Shown in pieces: positions 6,785 through 15,729 of a DNA stretch of 64,000 nucleotides; within the stretch, counting starts at the first letter, position 1; each line of letters opens with the position of its first letter. The stretch comes from an uncultured Phycisphaerales bacterium. Its GTDB lineage: Bacteria; Planctomycetota; Phycisphaerae; Phycisphaerales; SM1A02. Location: NCBI GenBank assembly GCA_905480395.1, contig CAJQQE010000033.1, positions 1 to 64,000 of the forward strand, written 5' to 3'. The notes beneath the pieces were generated by a model, which made no database searches, was not told the origin of the DNA, and saw nothing but the letters and a program-made list of their open reading frames with translations. The position numbers and the translations under genes are program-made.

Positions 6785-8350
6785 TCAGCGAATGGCAACG
6801 GTATCCGAGTCGAGTTCGGTATCGGCATCAGTATCGGCACCAGTATCGGCCCCAGTATCGGCCCGAGGATCCGCGGTCGGCGATTGATCCCGGCCGGGTT
6901 GTCGTTCCATGGCCCCGGGAATGCGTGCGGGAAGCGCGCCGCCATCAAGGGTTGAAAGGAAGGCCACCAGCGCCTCGGTCTCCGCGCTGCTGAGGTTCTT
7001 GCCGTAGGCCGGCATGTTTCCCCCACCTTGCTGGATCTGCCGCACCAATTGATCCCAACTCAAGCGGGTCGCGACGTCGTCCAAAGCCGGGCCTCGTTTG
7101 CCACCTTCGCCGCCGATGGAATGACAGTTCCGGCACTGGGCGTACTGAAGTTGAATCGCACCCTGCAGTTCAAGCGGACTTCGATGACGGACGTATTCGA
7201 TTGGCGTCGGAATGGAGGTCCAAGCCTTCATGACCGGACTCCACGGCGAGGTTTCGCCGAGCCAAGTCAGAACCGCCAATGCGGTCACGATGATGCAGAG
7301 AATGATCACGGAGATCGGCCGCCGCGACGGTGCCCGCTCGCCACGCGGCGAGAGGAACGGGAGCGCTGCGAGGAACGCGATGCCGACCGGTGGACCAACC
7401 AGAATCAGGAAGGTCTCGGTATCCGGCGGAAGCAAGGCGAGCACCGCGAACAACCAGAGAAAGAGGCCATCTGGCCGCGGCGCCACCTCAATGATCGTCG
7501 GGCTGGGAACCGGCCCGGGACCGAATGGGCCATACCAGGCCGCCAGTCCGATCAACCCAATCAGCGCCGCACCGCAAAAGACCATGTCTCGCCGCGCTGC
7601 ATCGGGGAAGAATGGCACCCCGGTCTTCTTGACCCGGCTTTCGTACTCCTCGCGATAGGTCTCAGGCTCGATCGGCTGGCCGACCTTGGGCATCTCGCTG
7701 ATGCCCCCCTTGAGGACGAGGATCAAATGCAATCCGATCAGGCCGATCGCCGTGCCGGGAAGGATGAAAACGTGCAGGGCGAAGAAGCGACTGAGGGTCG
7801 CGCCCGAGATGTCGGGGCCACCGAGTACCACCGATCGCAACCAGTTACCCGCCAAGGGAACCCGATCGACGATGGCCGCACCAATGCCGAGGCCCCAGTA
7901 GGCGTTGGCATCCCAACGCATGATCTGACCCGTAAACGCGAGCCCGAGCGTGGTGACGCACAAGGCGACGCCGGCCACCCAGGTCAATTCCCGCGGGAAC
8001 TTGTAGGTCCCGTGCAGGAAAATCTGCGTCATGTGAATCAACATCATGATGCACATGGCGTTCGAACTCCAGCCGTGAAGGGCTCGGAGCATCCATCCCA
8101 TCGGGATCTTCTCGTCGATATAGACCAGGCTCTGATACGCCTCGGCGGCACTCGGCACGAACAGGGTCGTCAACAAGACCCCGGTCACCAACTGCACGAT
8201 GAAGAACATCAGCGTGGCGCTACCGAAGACGTACCACCACTTCGCGCTCCGAGGCACCTTGTGGAACATCGCGTGCTCGGTGACCGCGACCAGACCAGTC
8301 CGGTCGTCGACCCACCCCAGCGTTTTTCCGATGACCCCTGAACTCTTCAT
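6785..8350 (-). CDS. b6-type cytochrome b fused to a cytochrome c domain
   Basis: 521 aa from the ATG at 8350, one base after the Rieske stop. The N-terminal half is a cytochrome b with two bis-His haem pairs, H92/H106 (spacing 14) and H193/H208 (spacing 15). The longer second spacing is the b6 type. Residues about 245-370 match the C-terminal (subunit IV) helices. The Qo motif normally PEWY reads PDTE at 309-312. Residues about 400-470 are a monohaem cytochrome c (CRNCH at 406-410, likely Met ligand M446). The tail is a GADT repeat. Function: menaquinol oxidation in a bc-type complex with electron exit through the attached haem c. Confidence 0.92.
   Translation of the reverse strand: MKSSGVIGKTLGWVDDRTGLVAVTEHAMFHKVPRSAKWWYVFGSATLMFFIVQLVTGVLLTTLFVPSAAEAYQSLVYIDEKIPMGWMLRALHGWSSNAMCIMMLIHMTQIFLHGTYKFPRELTWVAGVALCVTTLGLAFTGQIMRWDANAYWGLGIGAAIVDRVPLAGNWLRSVVLGGPDISGATLSRFFALHVFILPGTAIGLIGLHLILVLKGGISEMPKVGQPIEPETYREEYESRVKKTGVPFFPDAARRDMVFCGAALIGLIGLAAWYGPFGPGPVPSPTIIEVAPRPDGLFLWLFAVLALLPPDTETFLILVGPPVGIAFLAALPFLSPRGERAPSRRPISVIILCIIVTALAVLTWLGETSPWSPVMKAWTSIPTPIEYVRHRSPLELQGAIQLQYAQCRNCHSIGGEGGKRGPALDDVATRLSWDQLVRQIQQGGGNMPAYGKNLSSAETEALVAFLSTLDGGALPARIPGAMERQPGRDQSPTADPRADTGADTGADTDADTELDSDTVAIR
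6818..6865. repeat. 12-bp tandem repeat inside the cytochrome b-c gene
   Basis: Four near-perfect copies of RGTATCGGCNYS follow one another at 6818, 6830, 6842 and 6854. On the minus strand they encode the acidic GADT/DADT repeat at the C-terminus of the cytochrome b-c fusion. Copy number is likely to vary between strains. Confidence 0.8.
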
Positions 8351-8351
8351 C

Positions 8352-8936
8352 TCAGGTGCTCTCCTGGAGGCCAGGCAGACGTCCGGCGAGAATTTCAAAA
8401 CTGTCGTCTTCGACTCGCCAGATGTACTCGTAAAGGCCACGCGGCGGTGGCCCCGAGGCCCGAGCGCCGTCCTCGTAGTAGACGCCGCCATGACACGGGC
8501 ACATGAAGAGCCGTGACTGGGCGAACCACTCAACGGGACAACCGAGGTGAGCGCAGGTGACCGCGAATACTTGGAACGTCTGATGATCAATGCACCGCAC
8601 GTAGCAGACGTTCTGGTTCGTATCGCCGTCGGTCGGGGAGTTCCAAGGATTCGTGAATTTCACGAGGACGGTCTCGCCGACCTTGAAGTTGGTCGCCTTG
8701 CCGAGCGCGATCCAGCGATTCGGGTCGCTGGCTTCCGCCGGACCGATCGCCACGCCGACAATCGGAACCGCCGCGAGCCCACCGCCGACGGTGAGCAACG
8801 TGGTTCCGGCGGCAAACAAAAATCCTCGGCGGCCGCCGCTCTTCACGGCTTCGCATCCCTCGCAACCACCGGCTTCCGCCGAAGGCGTCGAAGCCGAATC
8901 GGCTCCGGTTGACGAGTCGCTGGGTCGTTCACTCAT
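8352..8936 (-). CDS. Rieske iron-sulfur protein
   Basis: 194 aa. The Rieske cluster ligands are present: C128-x-H130 in CAHLGC and C146-x-x-H149 in CPCHGG, with C133 and C148 for the disulfide. A Tat-like signal anchor lies at about 34-65 (GGRRGFLFAAGTTLLTVGGG), so the folded protein is probably exported by TatC and stays anchored. An N-terminal CEGCE pair at 25-29 is unusual. The start ATG overlaps the dihaem cytochrome stop by 4 bp. It is the Fe-S subunit of the quinol-cytochrome c reductase together with the cytochrome b-c next door. Confidence 0.95.
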   Translation of the reverse strand: MSERPSDSSTGADSASTPSAEAGGCEGCEAVKSGGRRGFLFAAGTTLLTVGGGLAAVPIVGVAIGPAEASDPNRWIALGKATNFKVGETVLVKFTNPWNSPTDGDTNQNVCYVRCIDHQTFQVFAVTCAHLGCPVEWFAQSRLFMCPCHGGVYYEDGARASGPPPRGLYEYIWRVEDDSFEILAGRLPGLQEST

Positions 8937-9763
8937 GGTTCACCATCCTCCACTTCCGGTCCCGACGGCCAGGTGTTTCGCTTCGAGGCGAGGTATGCGA
9001 CAAGATCGGCAACGTCGGCCGCGTCTAGACCCCCGGTGACCTCACCACCATCGGGGCCGCGGAAGGGGCCAGCTGCCCCCGGCATGCCCAGATCTTTGCG
9101 GCCGAAGACGATGTTCGACCGCAGATGCTGGTTACTGACCAGGCGCAGATAGAAGGGGTCCGTCACGCTTCCCGCGATGAGCTGGTCGGGGGTCGAACCA
9201 CGCTGGGTTGGCGCGGCCTGTTCGGCGGGATGGCATGCCGCACACTTCGCGGCAAAGACCGTCGCGCCTCGAGAGACGTCACCCGGCGCATCCGGCGCAC
9301 GCCAAGGGAGACCAAGCGAGTCGTTTGAAGCATCGCCCTGGGCCCAGGTCACCTGCATTCCCTTAATGAAGTCTCGAATGACCTCGTCAGAAACCCCGCC
9401 AATGGCATCGCCACCGAAACCCGGCATCCGACTGCTGGGGACGCCGTTGCGAATCATCGAAAACATGTCACTGTCGGGGACCGCGTTCAAGTACTCGGCA
9501 TTCCTCATCGGAAGACCCGCGCCCAGTTGTCCGTCGGCGCCGTGGCATCCGGAACATCGCTCTGCCCACATGATCTCGAATCCTGCCGTGGTCGCGACGG
9601 AAATGACCGGCGCCGGATTGGGCGGCGGTTTCCCCGGAAGACGATCACAGGCGACGGACCCGACCGTCACTACCGCCAACGACGCGGCGAGCATCAGGTG
9701 GAGGCCCTTCAATGTAGACGCCCGTGAATGATGATGACCAAAGCTGAAATCACACCGATTCAA
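8933..9763 (-). CDS. Dihaem c-type cytochrome
   Basis: 276 aa with two haem c sites: CSGCH at 70-74 and CAACH at 174-178, each in a cytochrome c fold of about 90 residues. An N-terminal hydrophobic segment ends in SVACDRLPG, a possible lipoprotein signal with a weak lipobox. The start is TTG at 9763 in a TTGA overlap with the upstream stop; GGGAG seven bases before it supports this. An ATG at 9694 would give a shorter signal peptide. By position between oxidase and bc genes it probably carries electrons between the two complexes, as the dihaem cytochrome of actinobacterial supercomplexes does. Confidence 0.88.
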   Translation of the reverse strand: MNRCDFSFGHHHSRASTLKGLHLMLAASLAVVTVGSVACDRLPGKPPPNPAPVISVATTAGFEIMWAERCSGCHGADGQLGAGLPMRNAEYLNAVPDSDMFSMIRNGVPSSRMPGFGGDAIGGVSDEVIRDFIKGMQVTWAQGDASNDSLGLPWRAPDAPGDVSRGATVFAAKCAACHPAEQAAPTQRGSTPDQLIAGSVTDPFYLRLVSNQHLRSNIVFGRKDLGMPGAAGPFRGPDGGEVTGGLDAADVADLVAYLASKRNTWPSGPEVEDGEP

Positions 9764-10632
9764 GATTCATCTCCCTCGGTCTGCTCGAAGCCCATTCGAT
9801 CTTCGAAGGGACGACCGACCTGAAGACGGACTTTCGTTGTTCTGGAAATCACCATGGCACACGCGATTCCGAAGGCGATCTGACTTCCCAGAAACCATGG
9901 CCAAGAGATGTACTGCTCAAGAGTCGGATTGACCACTCGCATCGTGGCCCAAGCGATGCCAGTCCAGATGATCGGGGCGATCAATCCGCCCGCCAGCAAC
10001 GGCCGGCGGGGCATCATCGGAAGTGAGACCACAAAAACCATTCCAACGGAAAGGCTCAGGCAAACGTGGACCCCCACCGCCGTGGCGAACCAAGCTCCGT
10101 TGAAGAGCCGAAGTTGTTCCAGCGTTGCCTCGCCCACCGACGGAAGCACGGTGCCAGCGAGGAGATTGATCGGCATCCAAAGACTGCCTTCGTCGATCAA
10201 ACCCCAACCCGCGGCGACCACCGCCATGGCGACGGCCCCAGCGATCGCGCCCTTAAAACCACTTCGATAGGGATGGATTTCTTCGGGAACCATATTCCGC
10301 GGCAACTTCGCAGGGCGAGGCTCGAAGACTGGCGGCGGAAGCACCGCCTCGCAGTCTGCCACCGGAATCGCCTCGACGTTCTCATGCGGGAAGACCTCGC
10401 GAAACCAACCGATCAAGCCAACCAACGCGAAGGCCGCACCGACCACACTGACCATCCAGTTCGTGACCAGTCCAGCGAAGATGAACGTCAGACCAAACGC
10501 GGCGAGAATCGGCCACGGCGTCGGTTGCGGAATGGCGCGAAGGTATGGCATTTCCATCGGCTCGCGCGGCGCGAGCGCCGCTCGTTCGGCGAGCCGTTGG
10601 GCCTTTGATTCTTCATTGTTCGGAGTCGTCAT
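9760..10632 (-). CDS. Membrane subunit of the oxidase cluster (subunit IV-like plus extra helices)
   Basis: 290 aa. The N-terminus (about 35-80) has two adjacent helices, PWPILAAFGLTFIFAGLVTN and SVVGAAFALVGLIGWF, as in the small subunit IV of bacterial caa3-type oxidases. From about 120 there are four more helices in a block (GAIAGAVAMAVVAAGWGLID, AWFATAVGVHVCLSLSVGM, GGLIAPIIWTGIAWATM and LGSQIAFGIACAMVIS) that I cannot place firmly; they faintly resemble YagU-type membrane proteins. It overlaps both neighbours by 4 bp, which argues that it belongs to the complex. The product is a polytopic membrane protein; its function is not established. Confidence 0.6.
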   Translation of the reverse strand: MTTPNNEESKAQRLAERAALAPREPMEMPYLRAIPQPTPWPILAAFGLTFIFAGLVTNWMVSVVGAAFALVGLIGWFREVFPHENVEAIPVADCEAVLPPPVFEPRPAKLPRNMVPEEIHPYRSGFKGAIAGAVAMAVVAAGWGLIDEGSLWMPINLLAGTVLPSVGEATLEQLRLFNGAWFATAVGVHVCLSLSVGMVFVVSLPMMPRRPLLAGGLIAPIIWTGIAWATMRVVNPTLEQYISWPWFLGSQIAFGIACAMVISRTTKVRLQVGRPFEDRMGFEQTEGDES

Positions 10633-11252
10633 GCCGGGGCTCCCTGCGGGACTCGACCGACGATATAGACCAGCGTGAACACCAGGATCCAGACCACGTC
10701 CACGAAGTGCCAGTACCAGGTCGCAATGTCCACACGCTGATGGTCACGGGCCGGGTTGATAAAGCCAAAGAGCGAGAGAATGAAAACGCCGATCAACAGC
10801 ACGAGTCCGACCAACACATGAAACGCGTGAAAACCAACCAGGGAATAGAAGTTCGTTCCAAAGGCGTTGGACTGGAGGGTCAGCCCCTTGTCCTCGATCA
10901 GCCCCCACCACTCGTAGCCCGTGCCGAGGAGAAATTCCAAACCGAGCAGAATGGTCACCGCCAGCCAGAGTCGGAACGCACCCATCGCACCCCGAGCCAG
11001 TGACCGGACCGCCAAGACCACGGTGATGCTGGAACTGAGCAGGCAGACGCTGTTGATGAGTACGAGATTGAGCTCGAGGCAATCAAGCGGCTGTGGCCCG
11101 TCGGGGCTCTTTCCGATGTAGTAGAGGTAGGTCACCAGGAAGGCGCTGAAGAACGCACTTTCCATGAAGATCAAAGACGCCATACCGACCTTCGCTCGCG
11201 AGAGCGGCGCGGTCAGACGAACGTTGCTCGTCGTTGCGTTCAAAGCGGTCAT
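10629..11252 (-). CDS. coxC: Cytochrome c oxidase subunit III
   Basis: 207 aa from the ATG at 11252, which has GGAAGG seven bases upstream; a TTG two codons earlier is also possible. Five helices are visible, matching the short subunit III of caa3-type oxidases. Typical segments are GMASLIFMESAFFSAFLVTY, LVGFHAFHVLVGLVLL and DIATWYWHFVDVVWILVFTL, the last two carrying the conserved His residues. It stabilises the catalytic core. It lies 27 bp downstream of coxA and overlaps the next gene by 4 bp. Confidence 0.95.
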   Translation of the reverse strand: MTALNATTSNVRLTAPLSRAKVGMASLIFMESAFFSAFLVTYLYYIGKSPDGPQPLDCLELNLVLINSVCLLSSSITVVLAVRSLARGAMGAFRLWLAVTILLGLEFLLGTGYEWWGLIEDKGLTLQSNAFGTNFYSLVGFHAFHVLVGLVLLIGVFILSLFGFINPARDHQRVDIATWYWHFVDVVWILVFTLVYIVGRVPQGAPA

Positions 11253-11279
11253 TCGCAACCCTTCCTTTGCAGTCGGGGA

Positions 11280-12965
11280 TCACTCGTAGTGTGCATCAGG
11301 ATCCTCCGGGTGCTTGCGGTCCCAGAGCGGGCGGGCGCTGGTACAGGTTGGAATGCGGTCAAAGTTCCATTCGGGGGGCGGGCTGGAAGTTGACCATTCG
11401 AGTGTCCAGGCATCCCACGGATCATCTCCCGCCACCTCACCCTTTCGAAGGCTGCGGACAACGTTCCACAAGAAGATGGCAACGCCAGCCATCTGGACCG
11501 GAACCCCGATCGAACTGATCAGATTCCAGATCTCCCAACCGCGATCTACTTCGTAGGTGTAGATCCGCCGCGGCATGCCTAAGGCACCCGAGACGTGCAT
11601 GGGCATGAAGGTCAGCGTGAATCCGATGAAGAGCAGCCAGAAGGTCCACTTTCCAAGCCGCTCGTCGAGAAGCCGGCCAGTCGCCTTGGGGAACCAGTAG
11701 AACAATGCTCCAAAGATTCCGAACACCGTCCCACCGAAGAGGACGTAATGGAAGTGACCGACCACGAAGTAGCTGTCGGACAACTGCCAGTCCAGGGGGA
11801 CCGTTGCCAGCATGATGCCGGTGAGGCCTCCGATGACGAACATTGCAACGAAGCCGGTGACGAAGAGCATCGGGGTCGTGAACTGAAGCCGTCCACCCCA
11901 CATGGTGCCCAGCCAGTTAAAGATCTTGATCCCAGTCGGAACCGAGATGAGGAAGGTCGTCGCCCCGAAGAAGGAGTCGAGTACCGGCCCCAGCCCAACC
12001 ACGAACATGTGGTGCGCCCAAACGCCCAGCGATATGAAACCAATGCCAACGGTCGCGGCCACCATCAATGGATAACCGAAGATCACCTTCCGACTAAACG
12101 TCGGCATGATCTCGCTCACGAATCCGAAGGCGGGCAGGATCAGGATGTAGACCTCGGGATGACCAAAGAACCAGAACAGATGTTGCCAGAGAATCGCAGA
12201 CCCTTGCGTCTCAGGATCGAAGAAGTGCGCTCCGAGGGTTCGATCGAGGAGGAGCATCGACTGGGCGGCGGTGAGAATCGGTATCGCCACCAGAACCAAG
12301 AACGCGACGACCAGCATCATCCAGGCGATCATCGGCATTCGCATCAACTTCATGCCCGGACAACGCATGCAAAGGATGGTCGCGATGAAGTTGATCGCGG
12401 TGGTCATACTTCCGAAGCCACTGACCAGAATTCCCAGGATCCAGTAGTCGGTGCTGTTACCGCGGCTAAAGGTTCGACTGGTGAGCGGCGCGTAGGCGAA
12501 CCAACCGACATCGGGCGCGGTGCCCGCCCCGTAGAGCCCGTCGGCACCGACGTAGCTGAAGTAGAGGAGCAGCCCGCCAAAGATGAAGAGCCAGAATCCA
12601 AAGGCATTCAGCCTCGGAAAGGCCATGTCGCGGGCCCCCACCATGAGGGGGATCAGATAGTTGCCAAAACCAAGCAGAATCGGCATCCCGACCAGAAACA
12701 CCATGGTGGTGCCATGCATCGTGAAAAGCTGATTGAAGGTCGCGGGGTCGACGACGTTGTTTCCCGCCTGGGCCAACTGGAGCCGCATGAACGCGGCTTC
12801 GATGCCTCCGACGAGGAAGAAAATCAGGCCGGCTCCGATGTACATCATCGCCAGCTTTTTGTGATCAACGGAGATTGCCCATTGCATCACCAATTCCCAG
12901 AAGCGACCGCGCGGAGACGGCCCGGGGAGGGGTGCGAGACTGGAATGTCCTGAGCCAATGGTCAT
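11280..12965 (-). CDS. coxA: Cytochrome c oxidase subunit I
   Basis: 561 aa, twelve-helix haem-copper oxidase core. Low-spin haem ligands are H84 (TMHGTT) and H406; the high-spin haem ligand is H404 (VVGHFHYVLFGG). CuB ligands are H269 with H318 and H319 (WAHHMF). FFGHPEVYILILPAFG contains E271 and the Tyr cross-linked to His, so this is an A1-type oxidase with a D-channel. Function: reduction of O2 to water with proton pumping. The ATG has AAGG seven bases upstream. It lies 15 bp after coxB. Confidence 0.97.
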   Translation of the reverse strand: MTIGSGHSSLAPLPGPSPRGRFWELVMQWAISVDHKKLAMMYIGAGLIFFLVGGIEAAFMRLQLAQAGNNVVDPATFNQLFTMHGTTMVFLVGMPILLGFGNYLIPLMVGARDMAFPRLNAFGFWLFIFGGLLLYFSYVGADGLYGAGTAPDVGWFAYAPLTSRTFSRGNSTDYWILGILVSGFGSMTTAINFIATILCMRCPGMKLMRMPMIAWMMLVVAFLVLVAIPILTAAQSMLLLDRTLGAHFFDPETQGSAILWQHLFWFFGHPEVYILILPAFGFVSEIMPTFSRKVIFGYPLMVAATVGIGFISLGVWAHHMFVVGLGPVLDSFFGATTFLISVPTGIKIFNWLGTMWGGRLQFTTPMLFVTGFVAMFVIGGLTGIMLATVPLDWQLSDSYFVVGHFHYVLFGGTVFGIFGALFYWFPKATGRLLDERLGKWTFWLLFIGFTLTFMPMHVSGALGMPRRIYTYEVDRGWEIWNLISSIGVPVQMAGVAIFLWNVVRSLRKGEVAGDDPWDAWTLEWSTSSPPPEWNFDRIPTCTSARPLWDRKHPEDPDAHYE

Positions 12966-12980
12966 GTCGGGACCTTCACG

Positions 12981-14177
12981 TCAATGCAGGGTCATGAGAT
13001 AGTCGGTGACCGCGTCGAGTTCCGGCGGGTCGAGTTTGAGCGACGGCATGTTGCAGCCGGGTTTCAGTTGATTCGGATCGTCAATCCACGCTCGCAGATT
13101 GTCCCGGTCGAGCGGGATGAAACCGGAACCGATGGTGTCCCGGCTCGCGAGATGAGTGAGGTTCGGACCGAACATTCCATCACTCAAGCCATCAATGGTA
13201 TGGCAGTTGAGACAGGCGTACTCGGCAAACACCCTCCGGCCCGCATCGACCGACGCGTCGACGACCGCGGGCTTCCGCTGGTGATCGAGCCAAGTCTCAA
13301 ACTCGGCTGGCTCGTCGGCGTAGACCCGGATCAGCATGTGAGCATGCTGGGTTCCGCAGTACTCGGCGCATTGCCCGAGGAAAATGCCCTTCCGATCGGC
13401 CGAAAACCACGTGTAGTTGGTGTGACCCGGAATCAGGTCCATTTTCCCCGCCAGCCTCGGCACCCAGAAACTGTGAATGACGTCAGCGGACTCCAGCCGA
13501 AGCCAGATCGGTCGGCCGACCGGCACGTGCATCTCGTTTGCCGTGATCACCTCGCCATCAGGTCCCGGGTAGCGGAACTCCCACCACCACTGATGGCCGA
13601 TCGCCACGACCTCCATTGAGTTCTCAGGTGGCGTCGTGATGTCAATGTCACGCAGCGTACGGATGGTGACCATTGTGAGCACAAAGACGATGATCGAAGG
13701 GATCACCGTCCAGGCGATCTCGATGGGAATGCTGCCATAAATCTGAACGGGTTCGGCCGAGGCTTCGCTGTCAGGTCGGCTCGCGACCCGTCGAGCACGA
13801 ATACCTCGGAAGATCGCCACCACGAGAAATCCCTGCACGACCACGAAGATCACGATGCAGATTCCGAACACGAGATAACTAAGATCTCGGATCTGCCGCG
13901 ATGGCGGAGACTCTGGAGCGAAGATCCCGGTGACTCCGGCGCCGGACACCGGTGGGGCATCGGGGTCACAAATGACCAGACGAGCGTCCATCTCCGCGAC
14001 CGATTCCTTCATGGTGTACGGCGGCGGCGCTGCAGACGGGATGGGCGGCGCGGGCGGAGGCGCCGTGACCTGAGCCGTCGATGCGAAAGCCTCCACCGGA
14101 CCTCCAGGCAAGCTCGGGCCTGCGAGGAAAATCCACGCGACAAAAGCGATCGTGATTGCAGATCGAACTCCGAACAA
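12981..14177 (-). CDS. coxB: Cytochrome c oxidase subunit II with fused cytochrome c domain
   Basis: 398 aa, caa3-type. An N-terminal signal is followed by a Pro-rich linker and two helices (about 98-125 and 150-172). The CuA site is intact: H235, and C270, E272, C274, H278, M281 in CAEYCGTQHAHM. The C-terminal domain (about 305-398) is a monohaem cytochrome c with CLNCH at 322-326. It accepts electrons from the bc side and passes them through CuA. The start codon is TTG at 14177, with AGGA about nine bases upstream; no ATG lies near. It is the first gene of the respiratory operon. Confidence 0.95.
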   Translation of the reverse strand: MFGVRSAITIAFVAWIFLAGPSLPGGPVEAFASTAQVTAPPPAPPIPSAAPPPYTMKESVAEMDARLVICDPDAPPVSGAGVTGIFAPESPPSRQIRDLSYLVFGICIVIFVVVQGFLVVAIFRGIRARRVASRPDSEASAEPVQIYGSIPIEIAWTVIPSIIVFVLTMVTIRTLRDIDITTPPENSMEVVAIGHQWWWEFRYPGPDGEVITANEMHVPVGRPIWLRLESADVIHSFWVPRLAGKMDLIPGHTNYTWFSADRKGIFLGQCAEYCGTQHAHMLIRVYADEPAEFETWLDHQRKPAVVDASVDAGRRVFAEYACLNCHTIDGLSDGMFGPNLTHLASRDTIGSGFIPLDRDNLRAWIDDPNQLKPGCNMPSLKLDPPELDAVTDYLMTLH

Positions 14178-14355
14178 TCCAGATCGTCCTTTCCAGAGGC
14201 TTGAAACGGTCCCGGCGGGATGGCGGAATATATCACGTCGCCTCGAAGCCCGAATCTGAAGGGGAACTAAATCTCGATCCGAGGCATCGCCGGGTCAAAC
14301 GAATCGGAAGCATCTCACCGTTCTGGGCGGAGAACCAAGATCGTGGCCGTCCAAG

Positions 14356-15729
14356 TCATGCTCGTGGCTCATTCTGCGTCGGGAAGGCACTTTGATCGCG
14401 CCGATCGCGGCGATGGGCTTCGACGCCTTCATCTCCGATGACTTCCCGAAGCACCACGGTGGCATATGACCCACGAGGCAGATCGAAGGCGACCCGAACA
14501 TAGGTCCCGTGTTGATCGAAACCGGAATCGAGTTCGAGGTCGGTGATTCTGACTCGATATGGCCGACGAGTGCCCTTGAAATCGAGATCGCCTTGCGCGA
14601 AATCGTCCGCTTCGACGTCAGCCACGCCAAACGCATTTCGCTCGGCATCCAAGACCACGCCGGTCGCCTGGGGCATGCCCGGGCCGATGATCGGTCCGGC
14701 CGGTGAAATCTCCCAAGAATCCACCCGAGCCTGCTGGTCCTCTGCCGCCAACATCGCCGCGTCGGCGAGGAATGACTTGCGACTCTCGTGGCGAAAAGCA
14801 ACGTCGCCCAACTGAAGTTGATCGAGCGTCCCCGCCTCGAGACGTTCCTCAAGCAGATGATTGAAAATCGAAGATTGAAGCGCGCTGACCCAGAACGTCC
14901 TCATCTGCCGTGAGACGGTTCGAAATGCATCGGCCGACGACTGGCCCTTGGCGATGGCGCGAGCCATGCTGCGTTCGGCAACGTCCCGCCGTCCCCAGCC
15001 CTTCAACGCCTCGTCGAAACGACCGGCATCGAAGGCCTCACGCTGAGATCGCTGGTGGGCCGGAAACCAAGAACCCGAGGCACCGAGCATCTCCGCGGCC
15101 AGTCCGTCCCAATCGCTTCGAAGGACCAGCGCGCCGAGCCGGTGGGTATTCCGGCGGTACCCAAAACGCTGGGTCCCGTAGTGATTGGGCACGCCTCGGT
15201 GCTCAAGCTCCTTCATCGCGCGCCAGACCTGCGGCGCCTGAAGTGGATCGAGATCGCGAATACGAATGGAGAATCGATTCCCCTTGAGATGGCCGCGACG
15301 AAGCTTGTTGGTGTGCCAGTCCGCCCAGACGATCTGAATTCTCGAATCTTCGAGCGCGGTCGCGGCCTGGGCGGGCGGCCCACCCCGCCCCGGCAAGTGG
15401 ATCGAAAAAGTCTGACTGGTCATGGCGACCCGGTCCTTCATTCCGGCCGCACCGATGGCCGCCTCCTTCACATTGAAGTGCCGACGCAGCCGATCGAGAA
15501 GTTCCGTGTGGGCGAGCCCTGTCTTCTGCACTCGGATGTAGAGATGTTCACCCTCACCGGTTGGCTCGTACAACGGGAGTTCATCCACGATGAAATCTTC
15601 GTCACGTAACTTGATGCGACCCGCCAGCAACGGCGATTCGAGCAACCGTCCCTTCGGCATCGGATCACCGAGCACACCTGGAGCGCCCTGCGGCGCGACG
15701 TGGAGATCTTCACTGGGAACGTCGTTCAA
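14356..15729 (-). CDS. truD: tRNA pseudouridine(13) synthase
   Basis: 457 aa. TruD hallmarks: IGAAGMKDRVAMTSQ with catalytic D99, FSIRIRDLD, and GVPNHYGTQRFGYRRN, where the TruD-specific insertion begins. It makes pseudouridine 13 in tRNA-Glu. The start is TTG at 15729, four bases overlapping the stop of the upstream gene (TTGA), with AGGAG five bases before it; an ATG at 15660 has no Shine-Dalgarno. The last residues carry a Glu-, Arg- and Asp-rich tail. It is coupled to the bifunctional-nuclease-domain gene. Confidence 0.93.
   Translation of the reverse strand: MNDVPSEDLHVAPQGAPGVLGDPMPKGRLLESPLLAGRIKLRDEDFIVDELPLYEPTGEGEHLYIRVQKTGLAHTELLDRLRRHFNVKEAAIGAAGMKDRVAMTSQTFSIHLPGRGGPPAQAATALEDSRIQIVWADWHTNKLRRGHLKGNRFSIRIRDLDPLQAPQVWRAMKELEHRGVPNHYGTQRFGYRRNTHRLGALVLRSDWDGLAAEMLGASGSWFPAHQRSQREAFDAGRFDEALKGWGRRDVAERSMARAIAKGQSSADAFRTVSRQMRTFWVSALQSSIFNHLLEERLEAGTLDQLQLGDVAFRHESRKSFLADAAMLAAEDQQARVDSWEISPAGPIIGPGMPQATGVVLDAERNAFGVADVEADDFAQGDLDFKGTRRPYRVRITDLELDSGFDQHGTYVRVAFDLPRGSYATVVLREVIGDEGVEAHRRDRRDQSAFPTQNEPRA

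Noticed and set aside
6818-6865. CRISPR-like short repeats
   Set aside because: The units are 12 bp, contiguous and without spacers, and lie inside a coding region. No cas genes are present. The same reasoning excludes the repeats at 17127 and 52143.
7028-8341. 437-codon plus-strand open frame
   Set aside because: Antisense to the cytochrome b-c fusion; composition is Arg/Asp/Gln-rich and shows no domain.
11595-12953. 452-codon plus-strand open frame
   Set aside because: It is exactly antisense to coxA, whose haem and copper ligands are all present. The frame has no hydrophobic pattern or family motif.
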